Part shown: in pieces, positions 27,539 to 35,647 of the stretch | How positions within the stretch are numbered: the first letter of the stretch is position 1 | Layout of the letters: every line of letters begins with the position of its first letter | Source of the DNA: Brucella intermedia LMG 3301 | GTDB taxonomy: Bacteria; Pseudomonadota; Alphaproteobacteria; Rhizobiales; Rhizobiaceae | Length of the DNA: 64,000 nucleotides | Direction of reading: 5' to 3' | Assembly (NCBI RefSeq): GCF_000182645.1 | Contig: NZ_ACQA01000002.1 | Coordinates: forward strand, 682,001 to 746,000 | The notes under the pieces: model-generated | The model's database searches: none | What the model was told of the DNA's origin: nothing | The model's input: only the letters and a program-made list of their open reading frames with translations | Translations under genes and position numbers: made by a program

Positions 27539-27841
27539 ATGAGCGACCGTTTGTTTGACAGCCCTGTATTTGTTAAGGATGGGCCCTATCTCATTCACGA
27601 AATTGCCTGCGTTGAAGATGCAATAGATTATCTTTATGAATGGCCGGAGCATGACCGCGATGTCATATATGAAATGACATGGAAGGCATGTTGTGATGCG
27701 CAGAACGGTCTCAAACCCCTGCACGTCGCGCGCCATGCGGTAGCAGGCTTCGCCCTCAAGCGAAATATTCTCGAAGAACCGCAAACAGCAATTCCGTGGG
27801 CACCGAACGTTCGATCTGGCGGCGGCAGAGTTCCGGCATAG
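27539..27841 (+). CDS. DUF982-family small protein
   Basis: 100 residues, no signal or membrane segment. The pattern IHEIACVEDAIDYLYEWP then AC-DA and HVARHAVAGFALKRNI matches the DUF982 family, known mainly from rhizobia, Brucella and relatives, with no assigned function. The start at 27539 was chosen because GGAGG lies six bases before it; the earlier ATG at 27527 would overlap that site. It may share a transcript with the tiny membrane ORF that follows. Confidence 0.75.
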   Translation: MSDRLFDSPVFVKDGPYLIHEIACVEDAIDYLYEWPEHDRDVIYEMTWKACCDAQNGLKPLHVARHAVAGFALKRNILEEPQTAIPWAPNVRSGGGRVPA

Positions 27842-27852
27842 GAGCTTCGCTC

Positions 27853-27945
27853 ATGCACTGGTATTTTATAATAGAGGGTACGATCCTTGCGGCTTTTCTG
27901 ACGGTGACAGCCGCGCTGGTATGGAAAAACCTGCGCAGGCACTGA
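27853..27945 (+). CDS. Predicted 30-residue single-span membrane protein
   Basis: A short frame encoding MHWYFIIEG, a hydrophobic helix (TILAAFLTVTAALVW) and a basic tail KNLRRH. A good Shine-Dalgarno AGGAG (27840-27844) overlaps the stop of the DUF982 gene and is spaced eight bases from the ATG. A rho-independent terminator follows 11 bases after the stop. Positive residues after the helix suggest the C-terminus faces the cytoplasm. No homologue is recognised. Confidence 0.5.
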   Translation: MHWYFIIEGTILAAFLTVTAALVWKNLRRH

Positions 27946-27956
27946 TTATCCAAGGC

Positions 27957-27990
27957 AAAACCCCGGCACCGATGGGCCGGGGTTTTGCAT
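27957..27990 (+). terminator. Rho-independent terminator
   Basis: Stem AAAACCCCGGC/GCCGGGGTTTT with an eight-base loop, closing the DUF982/small-protein unit. Confidence 0.85.
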
Positions 27991-28055
27991 TTCTGGATAG
28001 ACGTGCATCTCCAATGTTCGGTTGAAACGGGAAATGCCCTCTCCTCCAGGCTACA

Positions 28056-29102
28056 TCATGCTGCCAGCGAAGCCATGTCGATGACGAAGCGGTAGCGCAC
28101 GTCACTCTTCAGGACGCGTTCATAGGCTTCGTTGATCTCCTGGATATTGATCTTCTCGATTTCGGAAACGATGTTGTGCTGGCCGCAGAAGTCCAGCATT
28201 TCCTGCGTTTCCTTGATCGAGCCGATCATCGATCCCGCAAGCGACTTGCGGCCCGGAATGAGCGAGAAGGCATGCACAGGCACCATATGTTCCGGCACGC
28301 CGACAACAACCATGGTGCCGTTTACCTTGAGCAGCGCAAGATAGGCATTCCAGTCGATGGCGACGCCAACCGTGCAGATGATGAGGTCGAACGTTCCGGC
28401 CAGCTTCTGGAAGGTGGCAGCGTCGCTGGTGGCGTAATATTCATGGGCGCCGAGCTTGAGACCGTCTTCCTTCTTGGAAAGCGACTGGCTCAGCACCGTC
28501 ACATGCGCGCCCATGGCATTGGCGAGCTTGACGCCCATATGCCCGAGCCCGCCCATGCCGATGATCGCGACCCGCTTGCCCGGACCTGCATTCCAGTGAC
28601 GCAGCGGCGAATAAAGCGTGATGCCCGCGCAAAGCAGCGGCGCTGCCGCATCGAGCGGGAGATTGTCGGGCATGGAAAGGACATATCCTTCCTTCACGAC
28701 GATATGGTCCGAATATCCGCCCTGCGTCCGTTCCTTTCCTTCGGCGTCGAAGGTGTTGTAGGTCTGGATGAGGCCCGGAAGATATTGCTCGTTGTCGACA
28801 TCCCGGCTGGCGCAGCCGACGCAGGAATCCACGAAGCAGCCGACGCCGACCTTGTCGCCGACCTTGAATTTGGTGACCGCATCGCCGACGGCAGTCACGA
28901 CGCCCGCGATTTCATGTCCCGGAACGATGGGATAAACGGCATTCTTCCATTCATTGCGAACGGTATGGATGTCGGAATGGCAGACGCCGCAATACTGGAT
29001 CGAGATGACCACGTCATCCGCGTTGGGCTCGCGCCGTTCAAATGTGAACGGAACCAACGGCTCGTCTGCATCCGTAGCAGCATAACCTCTTGCTATGGCC
29101 AT
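28056..29102 (-). CDS. NAD(P)-dependent zinc alcohol dehydrogenase (YahK/cinnamyl-alcohol type)
   Basis: 348 residues, MDR superfamily. Catalytic zinc site [10 protein letters not shown] and GHE, structural zinc cysteines of CFVDSCVGC with two more downstream, and a Rossmann motif [10 protein letters not shown]. This class reduces aldehydes with NADPH. The start at 29102 is nine bases after GGAG; a start at 29114 would include that site. It is divergent from an AraC regulator of the YqhC type, which controls aldehyde-reductase genes in enterics, so an aldehyde-detoxifying role is a reasonable inference. Confidence 0.9.
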   Translation of the reverse strand: MAIARGYAATDADEPLVPFTFERREPNADDVVISIQYCGVCHSDIHTVRNEWKNAVYPIVPGHEIAGVVTAVGDAVTKFKVGDKVGVGCFVDSCVGCASRDVDNEQYLPGLIQTYNTFDAEGKERTQGGYSDHIVVKEGYVLSMPDNLPLDAAAPLLCAGITLYSPLRHWNAGPGKRVAIIGMGGLGHMGVKLANAMGAHVTVLSQSLSKKEDGLKLGAHEYYATSDAATFQKLAGTFDLIICTVGVAIDWNAYLALLKVNGTMVVVGVPEHMVPVHAFSLIPGRKSLAGSMIGSIKETQEMLDFCGQHNIVSEIEKINIQEINEAYERVLKSDVRYRFVIDMASLAA

Positions 29103-29284
29103 GATAGACTCCATTTATTGGATTGGGGAAGCAGGCGGAATATGCCGGAGACACGGGCAGATGCGGTAGACCGATCCTGCAAGCTTCTTGCACGATCCTG
29201 CAAAACTGCCTGTTTCGCGATTGCCGATACCGACCCGCTTGCGCAATAATTGCTCTATTCCACATCGTCTGAACCGGATCATCC

Positions 29285-30172
29285 ATGACGTCATTGACAG
29301 AGACCTATAACGAGCTTGCCGCTCTCGCGGAGCGTTTCACCGCACAGGACGGCGAATACCGCATGCCGATCGAAGGTCTGTCGATCAGCAGGCGCACGAC
29401 GCCAAGCATACCGTGCCACAGCAGTTACAGGCCCTGCCTCGCCATGGTGCTGCAAGGCGCAAAATCGCTGCGCCTCGGTTCCGAAACGATCAACTATACC
29501 AAGGGCGAATATCTGGTGACGTCGCTGGACCTGCCGGTCACATGGCGGGTGGTGGAGGCGAGCCCGGAAGCGCCGCATCTGTGCCTGGCGCTCGCCATCG
29601 ACAGCGAGAAACTGACCGACCTGATCGGCCGTGTGGATGTTCGCAGACGGATGATGGCCGATGGCGATCAATGGGGAATAACCGTCAATGCCGCGCCTGC
29701 GGGCCTGCTGGATGCAGCCTTGCGCCTGCTGCGCCTTCTCGACAACCCCGACGATATTCCGGTGATGGCGCCCCTGATCGAACAGGAAATCCTCTATCGC
29801 CTTCTGACGGGTCCCGGCGGCGAGCGACTGATCAACATCGCCACCGCCGACAGCCAGGCCAACCGTATAGCGCGGGCTATCGCATGGCTTCGCCAGAACT
29901 TTGCCGCACCGTTGCGGATCGAACAGCTTGCCGAACACGTCAATATGAGCGCGTCGTCGTTTCATCACCATTTCAAGGCGATCACGGCGATGACGCCGGT
30001 ACAGTATCAAAAGCAGCTCCGCCTTAACGAAGCCCGCAGGCTGATGCTGGTCGAGCGGCTGGACGCCGGTACGGCAGGCCATCGGGTCGGCTATCAAAGC
30101 CCGTCGCAGTTCAGCCGCGAATATAGCCGCTTCTACGGCAACCCGCCGATGCGCGACATCGAAGCCGCCTGA
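29285..30172 (+). CDS. AraC-family regulator with AraC_N-type sensor domain (YqhC-like)
   Basis: 295 residues. The N-terminal cupin-like sensor domain contains CLAMVLQGAKSLRLGS. The C-terminal double helix-turn-helix starts near residue 200 (RIEQLAEHVNMSASSFHHHFKAITAMTP) and ends with VGYQSPSQFSREYSRFYG. Divergent from the alcohol dehydrogenase with about 180 bases between, which is the arrangement of YqhC and YqhD. It likely activates that gene on aldehyde stress. Confidence 0.88.
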   Translation: MTSLTETYNELAALAERFTAQDGEYRMPIEGLSISRRTTPSIPCHSSYRPCLAMVLQGAKSLRLGSETINYTKGEYLVTSLDLPVTWRVVEASPEAPHLCLALAIDSEKLTDLIGRVDVRRRMMADGDQWGITVNAAPAGLLDAALRLLRLLDNPDDIPVMAPLIEQEILYRLLTGPGGERLINIATADSQANRIARAIAWLRQNFAAPLRIEQLAEHVNMSASSFHHHFKAITAMTPVQYQKQLRLNEARRLMLVERLDAGTAGHRVGYQSPSQFSREYSRFYGNPPMRDIEAA

Positions 30173-30179
30173 ATGACAA

Positions 30180-30209
30180 AACGGCGGAACTTTCATTCCG
30201 CCGTTCTTT
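30180..30209 (+). terminator. Rho-independent terminator after the AraC gene
   Basis: Stem AACGGCGGAA/TTCCGCCGTT, loop CTTTCA, then CTTT, seven bases past the stop. Confidence 0.8.
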
Positions 30210-30212
30210 AAA

Positions 30213-30246
30213 GAGCATCCCGAAAAGTGTGAAACGGTTTTCGGGA
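30213..30246. repeat. Dispersed palindromic repeat
   Basis: AGAGCAT followed by a 9-bp stem TCCCGAAAA/TTTTCGGGA around GTGTGAAACGG. This is the clearest copy of the AGAGCAT...AAAAGTGYGAARCG element found at 12814 and, reversed, at 49597. Confidence 0.65.
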
Positions 30247-30271
30247 AAGATCGCCCAAAATAAAGAGACAG

Positions 30272-30302
30272 AGCGCCGATCTGATCCAGTCAGATCGGCG
30301 CT
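30272..30302 (-). terminator. Terminator of the dehydrogenase operon
   Basis: Perfect 13-bp stem AGCGCCGATCTGA/TCAGATCGGCGCT with a five-base loop. It lies just past the end of the leftward cytochrome gene at 30309, and a T-rich stretch follows on that strand. Confidence 0.75.
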
Positions 30303-30308
30303 TTGTTG

Positions 30309-31661
30309 TCAGTGGGTCTGGCTGTTGCGGACCGTTGCAACATCCGCCGCCTTCACCGGCCCGGCGCTGTTGCCCCATGCGGAGCGCACGAAGGTAGCCA
30401 GTTCGGCAACTTCATCGTCCGTCAGGCGGTCGGCGTAGCCCTGCATCACAAGGCGCATCGGACGCTTTGCCGTGGACGGAACCTCGGCGCCGTGCAGGAT
30501 GATCGAGATCAGCGGCTGCGTTTCCGAACCTGTCACCAGATCATTACCGGCAAGCTCGGGGAAGATACCCGGAGCGCCCCTGCCCGTCACGAAATGGCAG
30601 GCAGCACAGTTGTCGAGATAGAGCCGCGCACCAAGCGGCATATCCGGAGAAGCTTCGGTCAGCATCTTTGTCGTTGCTTCACCGGCGGCATCAGCCGGGG
30701 CGGCTGGCAGCGCCTTGGACGCCTTCACGGCAAACTCCTGCGGCACTTCAACGGCAGCACCGTCAATCCCCTTCAGGAATGCGGCAATCGCCAGATTGTC
30801 GGCATCGGTGAGATGCTGAAGCGAATGTTCGACCGCAAGGCCCATTTCGCCATTGGCCGTGGAGTAGGAATTGCGGCCTGTTGCAAGATAGGTCGCCAGT
30901 TCCTCGATGGACCACTTCTGCGGGGCGGAATTTGCGCCGCGCAGCGACGGTGCGTTCCAGCCATCGACGACGCCGCCGGTGAGGAAGTCCTTGTCACCAA
31001 CCTGCGTGCCGCTCTGCGCCATCAGCGGATTGCGCGGGCTGTGGCAGGCGGCGCAGTGAGCCGGGCCCTCGACCAGATACTGGCCGCGATCCTGTGCTTC
31101 CGACTTGCCTGCGGCCTTGAAGCCCGCTTCCTGACCGAGAGCCAGCCAGTTCCATGCACGAATGCCGAAACGCATGTTGAACGGGAAGCCGAGCTTGGTT
31201 TCCTGAACGACATTGTTCACCGGCTGTACCTGATGCATGAAATAATCATACAGCGCGCGGACATCTTCCTCGGTCAGCTTGCGATAGTTCTCGTAAGGCA
31301 TTGCCGGATAGAGATGTGAGCCATCGGCACGAATGCCGTCATAAAGAGCGGCGCGGAACTGATCGAGCGTCCAGTTTCCGATGCCGGTTTCCTTGTCCGG
31401 GGTGATGTTGGTCGTCCAGATCGTACCCATTGGGCTTGCAATCGGGCGTCCACCGGCAAAAGGCTTGCCGCCTTCCGCCGTGTGGCAGGCCATGCAGTCC
31501 GATGCATACATGACATACTGGCCCTGCCCTTCGGCGGGTTTCCAGTCCGCCGCCGGTTCCCTGGTTGGCTTCGTCAGCTGTACCGGCACGAAGATGAAGG
31601 CCAGCAGCGCGACAATTCCGATGACGACGAGAGCGCCGATTATGCGAAGAAAAGTCTTCAT
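30309..31661 (-). CDS. Triheme cytochrome c subunit of a membrane-bound GMC dehydrogenase
   Basis: 450 residues. One N-terminal hydrophobic segment (about 7-27) serves as export signal or anchor. Three haem c motifs are seen: CMACH (56-60), CAACH (203-207) and CAACH (352-356). This is the electron-transfer subunit of gluconate/alcohol dehydrogenases and passes electrons from the flavoprotein to ubiquinone at the periplasmic face. The start at 31661 is seven bases from GAGGAG; an ATG two codons earlier is too close. The longer upstream frame is a shadow of the flavoprotein gene. Confidence 0.9.
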   Translation of the reverse strand: MKTFLRIIGALVVIGIVALLAFIFVPVQLTKPTREPAADWKPAEGQGQYVMYASDCMACHTAEGGKPFAGGRPIASPMGTIWTTNITPDKETGIGNWTLDQFRAALYDGIRADGSHLYPAMPYENYRKLTEEDVRALYDYFMHQVQPVNNVVQETKLGFPFNMRFGIRAWNWLALGQEAGFKAAGKSEAQDRGQYLVEGPAHCAACHSPRNPLMAQSGTQVGDKDFLTGGVVDGWNAPSLRGANSAPQKWSIEELATYLATGRNSYSTANGEMGLAVEHSLQHLTDADNLAIAAFLKGIDGAAVEVPQEFAVKASKALPAAPADAAGEATTKMLTEASPDMPLGARLYLDNCAACHFVTGRGAPGIFPELAGNDLVTGSETQPLISIILHGAEVPSTAKRPMRLVMQGYADRLTDDEVAELATFVRSAWGNSAGPVKAADVATVRNSQTH

Positions 31662-31672
31662 CACCATTCTCC

Positions 31673-33442
31673 TCAGATCAGCGGACGCGGATTGGACAGG
31701 TATTGCGTGCGGATCGCATGCGCAGTCGAATAGGCAAGCCCGCCGAGCAGACCTGTCGGATTGTACTGCGTGTTCTGCACGAAATTGCCCGCGCCGGTCA
31801 GGAACACATTGTGCTTGTCCCATGCCTGCGAATAGCGGTTGACCACGCCCTCACGCGGATTGTCCGACATGATATGGCCACCCGTATTGTGCGTCGTCTG
31901 GTATGGGCGCACGTCATACTGCGCGCCTTCCTTCTTGAAGGACGACTGCATCAGGTCGGGGTTCATCGTCTTGGCCAGCGCTTCCATCTTGGTCTTCATG
32001 TACTGGGTCATCCGGATATCATTCGGATTCCAGTTGAAGGTCATGCGCATGAGCGGGCGACCGTGACGGTCCTTGTAGGTCGGGTCCAGATCGAGATGGT
32101 TGGTCCGGTAGGACATGTGCGAACCATGGCTGCCGATCGACATGGAATGGCCGTACCATTCGGCGATGGCCTTTTTCCACGCGCCGCCCCATGCCGGTGT
32201 ACCGGATGGCAGCGCCATGCTGCGGATCGGCTGGCCGTTGGTCTGGCCGGCGCGCCAGTACGAACCGCCGATGAAGCCTTCCCGTCCGAAATCGATCTGG
32301 TTGACACCGAAATCGTCGATGCACATGCCGTTCGCGCCGGTGCCGATGAAGGGGTTGAATTCCTCATCCTTGAAGAAGAGCGTCACGCCGCCGTTCATCT
32401 GATAGGCATAATTGCGCCCGGTGACGCCCTCGCCCGTTACCGGGTCGTATGGCTGGCCGATGCCCGACAGAAGCGCCAGATGCACGTTGTTGAGCGAGAA
32501 GGACGCCAGGATGACGATATCGGCAGGCTGGAAGACTTCTTCCTGCGTCGCCTCGTCGAAATAGGTCACGCCCGTGGCGGTCTTGCCGTCCGGCGCCATT
32601 TCGACGCGCAGAACTTCAGACTCCGTGCGATAGGAGAAGTTCGGCATGCGCTTCAGCGCATCGAGGATGGCCGTCTGCGGCGATGATTTGGAATACTGGT
32701 AGCAGCCGAAACGCTCGCAGAAACCGCAGTGATTGCACGGCCCCATCTGCATGCCATATTCGTTGACATAGGCGGTCGAGGCAATGCCGCCCGGCGACGG
32801 GAACGGGTGATACCCCATGCCCTGAGCCGCATCGGCGAACTTCCGTCCATCCCAGGTCGTGTGCATCGGCGGCATCGGGTAGTCATTGGAACGCCAGCCC
32901 TCGAACGGATTGCCGCCTTCGACGATCTTTCCCTTCAGATTGCCCGCCTTGCCGGAAATGCCCGCGATGCGCTCGAAACGGTCGAAGAAAGGCTCCAGCT
33001 CGTCATAGTGGATCGGGTAGTCGCCGAGAAGCATGTCTTCGGGAATGATCTGCTCGCCCCAGCGTTCCTTGACATAGGAGCGCAGGCGCAGCTCTTCGGG
33101 CTGCGGACGCCAGTTCAGGCCGTTCCAGTGCGTGCCTGCACCGCCGACACCGTTGCCGGGCAGAAACGAGCCGAAGCTGCGGTAGGGCAAGGCGACTTCG
33201 TCGGCGTTGCGGCGGATCGTGACGGTCTGCTGGCTGGCGCGCTGCATCATCTTCAGGCGCACGCCGTATTTCAGCTCGTCGATCATGTTGGGATATTTGA
33301 AATCCGGGACCGTGTTCTGGTCATGCCCGCGCTCGAGCGCGACGATTTCAAGCCCTTCCTGCGCCAGTTCCATGGACAGGATGGCTCCGGTCCAGCCGAG
33401 GCCGACCACAACCACGTCTTTTTTCTTTTCCTGACGTGCCAT
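31673..33442 (-). CDS. GMC-family FAD dehydrogenase, large subunit (gluconate 2-dehydrogenase type)
   Basis: 589 residues. The N-terminal dinucleotide motif VVVGLGWTGA (G14, G16, G19) binds FAD, and the C-terminal GMC catalytic region includes TTHNTGGHIM and NPTGLLGGLAY. A cysteine cluster, CNHCGFCERFGC, near residue 240 may hold a metal centre or disulfides, as reported for some members of the family. It has no signal of its own, so it is presumably co-exported with the Tat-signalled small subunit. The substrate could be gluconate, 2-ketogluconate, a sugar alcohol or another polyol. Confidence 0.9.
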   Translation of the reverse strand: MARQEKKKDVVVVGLGWTGAILSMELAQEGLEIVALERGHDQNTVPDFKYPNMIDELKYGVRLKMMQRASQQTVTIRRNADEVALPYRSFGSFLPGNGVGGAGTHWNGLNWRPQPEELRLRSYVKERWGEQIIPEDMLLGDYPIHYDELEPFFDRFERIAGISGKAGNLKGKIVEGGNPFEGWRSNDYPMPPMHTTWDGRKFADAAQGMGYHPFPSPGGIASTAYVNEYGMQMGPCNHCGFCERFGCYQYSKSSPQTAILDALKRMPNFSYRTESEVLRVEMAPDGKTATGVTYFDEATQEEVFQPADIVILASFSLNNVHLALLSGIGQPYDPVTGEGVTGRNYAYQMNGGVTLFFKDEEFNPFIGTGANGMCIDDFGVNQIDFGREGFIGGSYWRAGQTNGQPIRSMALPSGTPAWGGAWKKAIAEWYGHSMSIGSHGSHMSYRTNHLDLDPTYKDRHGRPLMRMTFNWNPNDIRMTQYMKTKMEALAKTMNPDLMQSSFKKEGAQYDVRPYQTTHNTGGHIMSDNPREGVVNRYSQAWDKHNVFLTGAGNFVQNTQYNPTGLLGGLAYSTAHAIRTQYLSNPRPLI

Positions 33443-33444
33443 CG

Positions 33445-34146
33445 TTAAGCCCTTTCGCCCTTGATCGAGACCGGGCCCAGCGGGTAGCGAACATTGTAGC
33501 GTTCGACCCATTCCTTGTAGCTGCCGCGCGCACCGGGGAAGCCGATATAGCTCCACGCCTGCATGCCGTGATTGCCGCCATACATCGGATCGGCGAAATA
33601 GCCTTCCTTGGTGTTCTGCAAAAGAAGCGTGAAGAAGTCGCGCAGTTCAGGTTGAAGGCCGACCTCCCCTTTTTGCAGCGAGGTCAGCGCCGCATCCTGC
33701 TGTTCCGCAGTCAGGGCGGAGAAAGCCGCGCCGTACTTCTGCTCGCACCATGCGTTGAATGCAGGAATGCCCTGACGGTAAATCTGCGCAGGGTTCAGCG
33801 GTGTCTGCCAGCCACGCGTCGGATCTGCGGACGGATCGTGGGGTCCGACCATGTACCAGTCATCCGCGCGACCGAAATCGCCGGCGAGCTGGAGATCGAT
33901 GAATACGGGAACACGGGCTTCGATAGCGCCGGGGCCGTCGCCTTCGGACGGAATCAGTCTCGCCGTGGCTGCAAGAACGAAAGCCCATTCGACTTCATTG
34001 AAATATTGGCGTTCATATTGTTCGAGTGGAACCGGGGGAGTTTGCGGTTCCGCTTTTGCTGAGACAGCGAGCCCTGAAAGCATCACACTTGCTGCGGAGG
34101 CTTTCAGAAAACTGCGACGACTCGGATATCCGGGGAGGTCGGTCAT
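33445..34146 (-). CDS. Gluconate 2-dehydrogenase subunit 3 family protein, Tat-exported
   Basis: 233 residues. The twin-arginine signal is SRRSFLKASAASVMLSGLAVSA in the first 35 residues. The remainder fits the small subunit of membrane gluconate/sorbitol dehydrogenases, which is needed to fold and export the flavoprotein by the hitchhiker route. It is first in a three-gene operon reading leftwards; its stop is two bases before the start of the GMC gene. Confidence 0.9.
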   Translation of the reverse strand: MTDLPGYPSRRSFLKASAASVMLSGLAVSAKAEPQTPPVPLEQYERQYFNEVEWAFVLAATARLIPSEGDGPGAIEARVPVFIDLQLAGDFGRADDWYMVGPHDPSADPTRGWQTPLNPAQIYRQGIPAFNAWCEQKYGAAFSALTAEQQDAALTSLQKGEVGLQPELRDFFTLLLQNTKEGYFADPMYGGNHGMQAWSYIGFPGARGSYKEWVERYNVRYPLGPVSIKGERA

Positions 34147-34596
34147 TGTCGTTTCCTGCCGATCTGGTGGGTAAGACTTTTTGAGTGTTTCCGAGAAATT
34201 CCACGATACGCAGACGAGAAACATATACGCTGGATACACATACCTTCAGAATAGTTCAAATATCTTGTACCCTAGTTGTGCATAAACATCCCCAGGTCTC
34301 TATAAAACCGGGGCTTTAGCGCATTCGGAAAAGCCCCGCAGAACGACCGGAAATCCGCTTGCCTTGGCGGTTTTGCACCTCGTTTTCACAATCACGTGAT
34401 TGCAGGCACGTGATTGCAGGATTTGCCCGCCGATATTGCCCGGCAACGCCCTTGAGCCCGCTTCCGCAGGGATAATTCGCCTCGCCCGACCGGAACCGGC
34501 CCCGGCTTTTCACGTTGAAAGCGGTGGCCGAAAGAGGTCATTATGGGCCGTCGTGGTTTGCGCACGACGGGAGTGAAACGAAGGGAGGTCAGAAAA
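34147..34596. other. Intergenic region with palindromes and a tandem repeat
   Basis: 450 bases with no supported gene. It contains the dehydrogenase promoter, a hairpin CGGGGCTTT...AAAGCCCCG around 34309-34341, and a 14-bp tandem duplication with a CACGTG palindrome (34389-34420). The strong site GGGAGG at 34583-34589 belongs to the next gene. Confidence 0.5.
34389..34420. repeat. Tandem 14-bp repeat with CACGTG palindrome
   Basis: CACGTGATTGCAGG occurs twice head to tail (34393-34406 and 34407-34420). The first copy extends leftwards into the perfect palindrome CAATCACGTGATTG (34389-34402). This could be a regulator binding site duplicated by slippage. Confidence 0.6.
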
Positions 34597-35049
34597 ATGA
34601 AGGCACGCACAGCGACTGTCGGTGATCTTGAAAGCGTTTTTCATGACCTTTCGAGGCGCATGGCGATCGAATATATCGCCGCCGGCAAGGATACCAAAGC
34701 CGCCTATGACAACCTGATGATGAACCTGCGGGAAGGTCGTGCACATGCCTTGCTGCAAGACGACAAGGTGGTGGCAATCATCGCGTGGCACGAAGCGGAT
34801 GGCGCGACGGACACGCTTTTCGCCGCGAAGGAAGAATTCTTCAACCGCAACACCGTGCGCTTCTGCAAGCAGCATATCCGGCAGATTCAGGCGCTGGCGG
34901 GCGATCTGCCTGTCCACTCGCGAAGCTGGCTCGACCGTTCCGACATTGTGAAATGGTTCCGGATCATCGGCTATGAGGAAAAGGGCACCGAGAACGGCGC
35001 CCGGCTGTTTGAACTGCCCGCCCCCAACGACGCAATCGTCTCCGCATGA
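34597..35049 (+). CDS. Small GNAT-like protein of unknown function
   Basis: 150 residues, no signal or membrane segment. The start at 34597 follows GGGAGG by seven bases; the frame also extends 18 codons upstream without support. The order of elements (ARTATVGDLESVF at the start, VVAIIAWHEADG in the middle, WFRIIGYEEKG near the end) resembles a reduced acetyltransferase fold. It also recalls small phage-associated acetyltransferase-like proteins, but the acetyl-CoA P-loop is not obvious. Function is not assigned. A hairpin without a T-run (35054-35078) follows its stop. Confidence 0.65.
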   Translation: MKARTATVGDLESVFHDLSRRMAIEYIAAGKDTKAAYDNLMMNLREGRAHALLQDDKVVAIIAWHEADGATDTLFAAKEEFFNRNTVRFCKQHIRQIQALAGDLPVHSRSWLDRSDIVKWFRIIGYEEKGTENGARLFELPAPNDAIVSA

Positions 35050-35169
35050 TTTTCGCCACCGGAGCAATTCCGGTGGCGCCCACGGCAAAAGCAAAATCCG
35101 ACTGCAAAGCGGCCGAACTTGAGAAGTCTGTTCCTTGATGAAGAAGACTTCGTAGCTCACCATCGCAGC

Positions 35170-35400
35170 ATGGACACGAGCTATATCTATATCGCCATCG
35201 CCCTGCTTCCATTCCTGCTCTGGAGCACGATCATCGTCATACTGTCGGAGCTGGATATCGATGCCGGTCACACGGACCGCGATAGCATGAGCGATGATCG
35301 CCCTACCGACGACCAGATGGCCGATGTCGTGACCATTCCCTACGGCCTGATCTTCCCGCTTTATTATCACACGCCGACCGCATCCCGCGAGATCGGCTGA
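35170..35400 (+). CDS. Hypothetical 76-residue membrane protein
   Basis: One strong N-terminal hydrophobic segment (about 5-24, IYIAIALLPFLLWSTIIVIL) is followed by an acidic, hydrophilic stretch (DIDAGHTDRDSMSDD) and a second weaker hydrophobic patch IPYGLIFPLYYH. The ribosome site is weak; an in-frame TTG at 35119 would add 17 residues. No family is recognised. Confidence 0.45.
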   Translation: MDTSYIYIAIALLPFLLWSTIIVILSELDIDAGHTDRDSMSDDRPTDDQMADVVTIPYGLIFPLYYHTPTASREIG

Positions 35401-35647
35401 CCTCTTCCAAGCGCCTGGCACAACCCTTGTTCGCAAGCTGCTTCACGCCCGCCATACAGGGTTGCGGCAGCGTGGGCAAAGTGTTGCAGATAGATCGCAG
35501 CCGCAAGCCTGACCTCACCCTTACCCTTCGATTGCCCCCTAATAATTGTTGACTCTCTTACTCCATTTTATAGTTGAGTAGCACACTCCTATTTAATGTC
35601 ACGAGACGGGGAACTCTCGCGACAGGCTTATGAACCGAGGGACCCGC

